A stretch of 64,000 nucleotides of DNA from Enterobacter sp. BIGb0383. Lineage in GTDB: Bacteria > Pseudomonadota > Gammaproteobacteria > Enterobacterales > Enterobacteriaceae. Positions within the stretch are counted from its first letter, which is position 1. The number at the start of each line of letters is the position of its first letter. The DNA lies in assembly GCF_003751845.1 (NCBI RefSeq), contig NZ_RJKQ01000001.1:434001-498000 (forward strand), read 5' to 3'. Shown here one piece after another: positions 59,513 to 64,000 of the stretch. The notes below the pieces were generated by a model. The model made no database searches and was not told the DNA's origin. It was given only the letters and a program-made list of their open reading frames with translations. The translations under genes were made by a program, and so were the position numbers.

Positions 59513-60605
59513 GCTGATACTCATCAAACAGATTAAGCTGGGCGACGCCCTGGCTGAAAAAATCACCCAGCATGATCCCCGCCTTCATATAGCGAAAACC
59601 CTCCTGCCAGATCTGGTCCAGCGCGGCGGTGGCGACGCGAAGAATATCCCGGGTATCGCAGGAGGGGATCGGCAGACGCCCGCTGGCCTGAGGAGCATAG
59701 AAGGTTTCATTTCCGGCATGAGGACTGGTGCGCATAAAGACGCTGACCGCGCAGCAGTACTGCTTCTCCGTTCTGAGTTTCTCGGCGGCGCGCTCGGCGT
59801 AGGCGCAGATGGCCTGGTGCATATCCTCATAGCGGGTGATGCGGTGGCTAAAAGAGCGGCTGCAGATAATCTGCTGTTTGGTGGGGGCAAACTCCTCCAG
59901 CGCCAGGCAGGGCTCGCCGCGCAGCTCGCGGGCGGTGCGCTCCAGCACCACGTTAAAATGTTTACGCAGCACCCAGTTCGAACACTCGGCCAGCTGCAGC
60001 GCGTTGCCTATCCCCATCGCATTCAGTTTTTTACTGATGCGGCGACCCACGCCCCAGACTTCTTCCACCGGCACCAGCGCCAGCAGTTTGCGCTGGCGCT
60101 CGCGGTTTGACAGGTCAATAACGCCTTCGGATTTCGACCATTTCTTGGCCGCATAGTTGGCGAGCTTGGCCAGGGTTTTGGTCGGTCCGATCCCCACGCC
60201 GACGCCGAGTCCCGTATGCTGCGCTATGCGCTGGCGCACCTGCTGACCAAAATCGGCAAAGGCAATACAGCTATCCACGCCGGTTAAATCCAGAAAAGCC
60301 TCGTCGATAGAGTAGACGTCAACCGCCGGGGCGATATCGCCCAGCGTGGTCATGACCCGGTGGCTGAGGTCGGCATACAGCGCGTAGTTGGAACTAAACA
60401 CGTGGACGCCGTGCTGGCGCAGCTCATCCTTGATCTTAAAATACGGCGCGGCCATCTTGATCCCCAGCGCTTTGGCCTCCGCCGAGCGCGAGATAATACA
60501 GCCGTCGTTGTTGGAAACGACCACCACGGGTTTACCTTTGAGATCGGGACGGAACACGGTCTCGCAGGAGGTATAGAAGTTATTGACGTCGACTAAAGCG
60601 AACAT
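59343..60605 (-). CDS. umuC: UmuC, DNA polymerase V catalytic subunit, without umuD
   Basis: 420 residues (E. coli 422), Y-family polymerase. Catalytic carboxylates lie in MFALVDVNNFY and VYSIDEAFLDL; the helix-hairpin-helix region is WGVGRRISKKLNAMGI; the beta-clamp motif is QLNLFDE near residue 358. It performs error-prone translesion synthesis as UmuD'2C after SOS induction. No umuD is present: only 206 bases separate it from ydeI, and the ATG lies 19 bases from a LexA box. The last 171 bases are duplicated beyond the inserted element. Confidence 0.95.
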   Translation of the reverse strand: MFALVDVNNFYTSCETVFRPDLKGKPVVVVSNNDGCIISRSAEAKALGIKMAAPYFKIKDELRQHGVHVFSSNYALYADLSHRVMTTLGDIAPAVDVYSIDEAFLDLTGVDSCIAFADFGQQVRQRIAQHTGLGVGVGIGPTKTLAKLANYAAKKWSKSEGVIDLSNRERQRKLLALVPVEEVWGVGRRISKKLNAMGIGNALQLAECSNWVLRKHFNVVLERTARELRGEPCLALEEFAPTKQQIICSRSFSHRITRYEDMHQAICAYAERAAEKLRTEKQYCCAVSVFMRTSPHAGNETFYAPQASGRLPIPSCDTRDILRVATAALDQIWQEGFRYMKAGIMLGDFFSQGVAQLNLFDEYQPRARSSELMQAIDTLNQSGRGTIWFAGQGIQQSWAMKREMLSPGYTTRYADLPVAK

Positions 60606-60624
60606 AGGTGCGGTTTTTTACTGA

Positions 60625-60644
60625 TACTGGTTTTATATACAGTA
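60625..60644 (-). promoter_or_regulatory. LexA (SOS) box upstream of umuC
   Basis: On the minus strand TACTGTATATAAAACCAGTA fits the SOS box CTGT-N8-ACAG with one mismatch and is one base different from the E. coli umuDC operator. It lies 19 bases before the umuC start, where umuD would normally begin. Confidence 0.88.
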
Positions 60645-60811
60645 TTGCGTATCAGATGCGCTGGTCAAGTCGCTTCCTGGGCGCGGCGGCAAAGGCGTTG
60701 AAGTGTGTGGGAATTTAGTTTGCCACCGTCGGAGTATCGTCAACATTTGTGAAATCGTACAACAGCAGCCAGGCTTAATACCCTAAGCCCGAGGAAATAC
60801 CGGAGGTACAG

Positions 60812-61204
60812 ATGAAGAAATTACTCCTGATCGTTTGCTGTCTGCTCGCCGCGCAAGGCGCCTGGGCGCAGAAAGAGGGCGGTTTAAATGAAAGCGTTGC
60901 GCCGCCGCCGCCGCATAAAATTGAGGATGGCTATCGTGGTACGGAAGATGCCCGCATAATGACCGTGGCGTTTGCCAAAACCCTCCATGACGGTGCGACC
61001 ATCTCCCTGCGCGGCAATCTTATCGAGCATATCGGGGACGATCGCTACGTTTTTCGCGATAAAAGCGGCAGCATCGGGATGATAATCCCGACCGCCGTAT
61101 TTGACGGACGGGAAGTAAAACCTGACCAGATGCTGAGTATTAACGGCAGCCTGGATAAAAAAATGACGCCGCCGATTGTGCGGGTTGATTTATTGCAGAA
61201 GTAG
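60812..61204 (+). CDS. ydeI: YdeI, YgiW/YdeI-family OB-fold periplasmic stress protein
   Basis: 130 residues, E. coli YdeI length. The signal peptide ([18 protein letters not shown]) is followed by a bacterial OB-fold (BOF) domain with [19 protein letters not shown] and [14 protein letters not shown]. In Salmonella YdeI supports resistance to antimicrobial peptides together with OmpD and is controlled by RcsB, PhoPQ or PmrAB (literature knowledge). It has GGAGGT near the ATG. Divergent from umuC. Confidence 0.9.
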   Translation: MKKLLLIVCCLLAAQGAWAQKEGGLNESVAPPPPHKIEDGYRGTEDARIMTVAFAKTLHDGATISLRGNLIEHIGDDRYVFRDKSGSIGMIIPTAVFDGREVKPDQMLSINGSLDKKMTPPIVRVDLLQK

Positions 61205-61233
61205 GTGAGTGAGAAGTCAGCGAAAAGGGCGCG

Positions 61234-61923
61234 TTACTCAACGCCAAGAAGCCGCGTCTCAAAGGTCACACCTGGCATCATCTCCTGCAGGCCGTCGGTC
61301 AGCATCTTACCGGCGGCCTGCAGCGCCTCGACCGGCATCGCCGGTAAACTTTCCAGGATAAACCACATCTGCGGATCGGCAGCGCTCAGGCGGGTTCTGA
61401 TCCCCTGACGCCAGTTCCAGCGTCGGCATGTCACCCCAAGATCGTCACGCCAGACCACTTCTCCCGCGTCCGGATACTCAATGGCGGTTTCGCCCTCTTT
61501 AACGGTGTCGAACGCTTCCGTTCCTTCTGCCAGAACCAGGCGAGGTGCGCCGCGATAAGCGGCGATATTTTCTCCACCCACGGGAATGGCATAGCGCAGG
61601 CTCACCGCGTTGTAGAGATCGACAACGGGATCGATGCCGCTCATTTCGCCGTCGCGCAGGACGCGTTTACGTAATGCTTCTGCGGAACAGGGCGTGCGTT
61701 TGGGTTTTGCGCCAAAGCGCCGGAACACCTCTCCCCACGCATCCAGATGCGTCTGAGCCCAGTCGGGTTGCCCGGCGAGCACTGCCCGGCAGGCCTCTTT
61801 CAACGCCATCTCGCCCACCCGTGCATTCTGTACGGGTGCGGCCTGTACGCTGATACTCAGCGCGCGGAAGCCCGGCGCGATACGGGATATTTCAGTGCTG
61901 ATTGACGGTAAGACCTCTGACAT
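61234..61923 (-). CDS. B3/B4 tRNA-binding-domain protein (PheRS-beta-like)
   Basis: 229 residues with the start at 61923. The middle section has the B3/B4 pattern known from the phenylalanyl-tRNA synthetase beta-subunit editing domain, for example DGEMSGIDPVVDLYNAVSLRY and GENIAAYRGAPRLVLAEGTE. Stand-alone B3/4 proteins of bacteria are mostly uncharacterised and may trans-edit mischarged tRNA (inference). It is divergent from an XRE-cupin regulator with 43 bases between them, so the pair probably share a control region. The upstream frame extension is spurious. Confidence 0.82.
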   Translation of the reverse strand: MSEVLPSISTEISRIAPGFRALSISVQAAPVQNARVGEMALKEACRAVLAGQPDWAQTHLDAWGEVFRRFGAKPKRTPCSAEALRKRVLRDGEMSGIDPVVDLYNAVSLRYAIPVGGENIAAYRGAPRLVLAEGTEAFDTVKEGETAIEYPDAGEVVWRDDLGVTCRRWNWRQGIRTRLSAADPQMWFILESLPAMPVEALQAAGKMLTDGLQEMMPGVTFETRLLGVE

Positions 61924-61966
61924 CGCATAATCCTGTAATGACCAATTTAATACATCATATCGACCG

Positions 61967-62569
61967 ATGACCAAAAAAGTCAATTTACCGACCGATAGCG
62001 GCGCGGACATTACCAGCGTCAATGAGGCGGTGTCCTCCCGAATCAAGCAGTTCCGCAGCGAGAAAAAAATGTCGCTGGATGAGCTGTCCCGGCGCTCTGG
62101 CGTCAGCAAAGGGATGCTGGTGGACATTGAAGGCTGCAAAGCCAACCCCAGTATTGCGTTGCTGTGCCGTATCGCCGCCGCGATGGGCGTCTCCGTCGCC
62201 GATTTTGTTAACGTGGCGACCGCGCCGCCGGTACATCTGATCGGCGCCGATGAGATCCCCGAACTGTGGCGCGGCGACAGCGGCGGCAGTGCCCGTCTGG
62301 TCGCCGGAACCAGCGGCCCGGATATGCTGGAACTCTGGCAGTGGCAAATGCACCCCGGCGAGCGGTTTGAATCCACCGGGCATCCGATGGGCACCTGTGA
62401 GCTGCTGTTTGTGACCCGCGGTAGTCTGACGCTGTCGGTAGACGGCAGCGACTATGCGATTGAAGAGGGCTGTTCGGCCGTTGCCAGAACCGATCTGCCC
62501 CATGCTTATTCCTGTCGCACAAACACGGCAGTTGAATTCACCATGACCGTTTATGAAAAACATCTCTGA
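61967..62569 (+). CDS. XRE-family regulator with cupin domain
   Basis: 200 residues. The N-terminal helix-turn-helix (about 25-78) has MSLDELSRRSGVSKGMLVDIE; the C-terminal cupin (about 110-200) has HPGERFESTGHPMGTCELLFV and LSVDGSDYAIEEG. Such two-domain proteins sense a small ligand in the cupin. It is divergent from the B3/4 gene and followed after 24 bases by an aldolase gene. No clear ribosome site before 61967, so the start could lie a few codons away. Confidence 0.85.
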   Translation: MTKKVNLPTDSGADITSVNEAVSSRIKQFRSEKKMSLDELSRRSGVSKGMLVDIEGCKANPSIALLCRIAAAMGVSVADFVNVATAPPVHLIGADEIPELWRGDSGGSARLVAGTSGPDMLELWQWQMHPGERFESTGHPMGTCELLFVTRGSLTLSVDGSDYAIEEGCSAVARTDLPHAYSCRTNTAVEFTMTVYEKHL

Positions 62570-62593
62570 TACTGCCTTTAACGGAGCATAAAA

Positions 62594-63487
62594 ATGTTTA
62601 CAGGACTCAGCGCCTTTCCTTTGACCCCCATCATCAACGGTGAAGTCGATGAGCGGGCTTTTTTAAAGCTCCTTCAGCGTCTGACGGAGGCCAGGGTTAA
62701 CTCTCTTGGCATACTCGGTTCCACCGGCAGCTATGCTTATCTGACCCGCGAGCAGAGAAAGCGCGTTGCCACGCTGGCGAAGCAGCATGCGGACGGGATC
62801 CCCATGATGGTCTGCGTCGGTGCGGTCAGTCTGGATCAGGTTTTATCCCTGGCCGATGACGCGCAGCAGGCCGGGGCGGACGCCTTATTGCTTCCTGCCG
62901 TGTCTTATCAGACGTTAACCGATAACGAAGCTTATGCATTCTTCGCCGACGTGACCCGTCACGTCTCGGTGCCGGTCTGTATCTACGACAATCCTGGCAC
63001 CACCCATTTTACTTTTTCCGATGATGTGCACGGGCGTATTGCCGCGCTGCCGGGCATCGCCTCTATCAAGATCCCCGGCGTACCGGCTGAACCGGAGGCG
63101 GCAGTCGCTCGCGTCAGCCAGCTGCGGGGAAAAATTCCGCAAAGCGTGACGATCGGCATTAGCGGCGATGCCTTTGCTGGCGTCGGGTTAAATGCCGGAT
63201 GTGAGATCTGGTACTCTGTCTGCGGTGGGCTTTTCCCGAAGACGGCGAAAGCGATTACCGACGCCGCCCTACGCGGCGACCGGGCGATGGTCACTAAACT
63301 GACCGACGATCTGACGCCGCTATGGGATCTGTTCCGTAAATATAATGGCAGCCTGCGGGTGATAGCCGCGGCGGCCAGCATTCTGGGGCTGACGGAAAGA
63401 GACTGCCTGCCGCGACCGCTACTCTCCCTGTCGGACGAGGCCAGAGCGGAAGTGGAGCAGGTCATTACACATCTGGCGCTTGCCTGA
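62594..63487 (+). CDS. Dihydrodipicolinate-synthase-family aldolase
   Basis: 297 residues of the DapA/NanA TIM-barrel class. The Schiff-base lysine is in IASIKIPGVPA, and the catalytic tyrosine in VCIYDNPGTTHF; the N-terminal GxxGSTGSYAYLT region (ILGSTGSYAYLT) binds the keto-acid carboxylate. It lacks features that would tie it to lysine biosynthesis, so it probably cleaves or forms a 2-keto-acid aldol of unknown identity. It lies in the same direction as the XRE-cupin gene and a downstream glutathione transferase, with GGAGCATAAAA upstream. Confidence 0.88.
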   Translation: MFTGLSAFPLTPIINGEVDERAFLKLLQRLTEARVNSLGILGSTGSYAYLTREQRKRVATLAKQHADGIPMMVCVGAVSLDQVLSLADDAQQAGADALLLPAVSYQTLTDNEAYAFFADVTRHVSVPVCIYDNPGTTHFTFSDDVHGRIAALPGIASIKIPGVPAEPEAAVARVSQLRGKIPQSVTIGISGDAFAGVGLNAGCEIWYSVCGGLFPKTAKAITDAALRGDRAMVTKLTDDLTPLWDLFRKYNGSLRVIAAAASILGLTERDCLPRPLLSLSDEARAEVEQVITHLALA

Positions 63488-63519
63488 GACGATTTATCAC
63501 GCGAAAGGACATCAGTAAT

Positions 63520-64000
63520 ATGCTCAAAATACTAGGCAAAACGACCTCCATCAACGTGCGCAAAGTGCTGTGGACCTGCGAAGAAGCGGGGCTCGATTAT
63601 GTTCAGGAAGACTACGGCAGCGGCTTTGCCTCGACGGAGACCGACGAATTTCGTGCGATGAACCCGAATGCCATGGTGCCTGTGTTAATCGACGGCGACT
63701 TTGTGCTCTGGGAATCTAACTCGATTTGTCGCTATCTGGCGCGTAAAGCCGGGCGCGACGACCTGTTACCCACCGATCCGCAGGCCTGCGCCAGCGTTGA
63801 GCACTGGATGGACTGGCAGGCTACCGAGTTTAACAACGCCTGGCGCTATGTCTTCCCGGCGCTGGCGCGCAAGAACCCGGCCTATAACGATCAAAATGCG
63901 ATTGCCGCCGGTATTGAAGAGTGGAATTACCGTATCAGCATCCTTGAGCAGCAGCTCCAGCGCACGGGTGCATGGGCCGCGGGTGATACCTTTACCCTGG
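63520..64000 (+). CDS. Glutathione S-transferase (3' end beyond window)
   Basis: The first 160 residues are visible. The thioredoxin-fold N-terminus has the glutathione site MLKILGKTTSINVRKVLWT, the cis-proline NAMVPVLIDGD and the ESNSICRYLARK motif. The helical C-terminal domain is under way (WMDWQATEFNNAWRYVFP). It is a GST-family detoxification or isomerisation enzyme. The frame is open at the window edge. It follows the aldolase by 32 bases, suggesting one operon. Confidence 0.9.
   Translation, partial: MLKILGKTTSINVRKVLWTCEEAGLDYVQEDYGSGFASTETDEFRAMNPNAMVPVLIDGDFVLWESNSICRYLARKAGRDDLLPTDPQACASVEHWMDWQATEFNNAWRYVFPALARKNPAYNDQNAIAAGIEEWNYRISILEQQLQRTGAWAAGDTFTL

Overview
This is a chromosomal stretch from an enterobacterium of the family Enterobacteriaceae, close to Enterobacter, Leclercia or Citrobacter. 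Most proteins resemble E. coli K-12 terminus-region proteins at nearly the same length, gene orders such as rsxA-rsxB-rsxC, malX-malY/malI, manA/fumA/fumC/tus/rstBA and fnr-ogt-abgTBA/abgR are kept, and most of the window is visibly GC-rich. A Ter site next to tus places it in the replication terminus. Gene identities come from motifs, lengths and remembered family sequences; no search was run.

Layout. 1-28.4 kb: conserved core, namely electron transport (rsxCBA), H-NS co-regulator cnu, blr, ydgJ, add, the MalI regulon, ydgA, manA, two fumarases, tus/Ter, the RstAB two-component system, ydgC, folM, ydgI, ydgH, transhydrogenase pntAB, ydiH, an HxlR/SDR pair and uspE. 28.5-36.4 kb: fnr, ogt, the aminobenzoyl-glutamate cluster (abgT-B-A, divergent abgR) and smrA. 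36.4-48.6 kb: accessory carbohydrate block, a seven-gene run (PTS IIA-IIB-IIC, GH38 alpha-mannosidase, PRD regulator, outer-membrane porin, ROK kinase) followed by a DeoR regulator facing an inositol-monophosphatase-like gene and an MFS exporter. 48.3-50.1 kb: small proteins of the YcgZ/YmgA/AriR type. 50.5-54.3 kb: yahK, an alpha/beta hydrolase, what looks like a mig-14 remnant, and virK.

54.3-60.7 kb is the most unusual part. An AT-rich insert carries one gene for a 1521-residue protein with a PD-(D/E)xK-like nuclease N-terminus, a STAND/NACHT-like P-loop NTPase core and a long helical C-terminus, the architecture of Avs-type anti-phage sensors. It lies between an intact umuC and an internally deleted umuC remnant. 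The two umuC 3' ends form a 171-bp direct repeat with one mismatch, so the element looks inserted at the umuC 3' end while leaving a complete umuC. That umuC has a LexA box directly upstream and no umuD. 60.8-64 kb: ydeI, a B3/4-domain gene divergent from an XRE-cupin regulator, a DHDPS-family aldolase and a glutathione transferase cut by the window edge.

Functionally, the mannosidase operon would import and cleave a mannoside and re-phosphorylate the product, with ManA able to feed mannose-6-phosphate into glycolysis. FNR is the global anaerobic regulator encoded here. The umuC locus couples SOS-controlled translesion synthesis with a putative defence gene.
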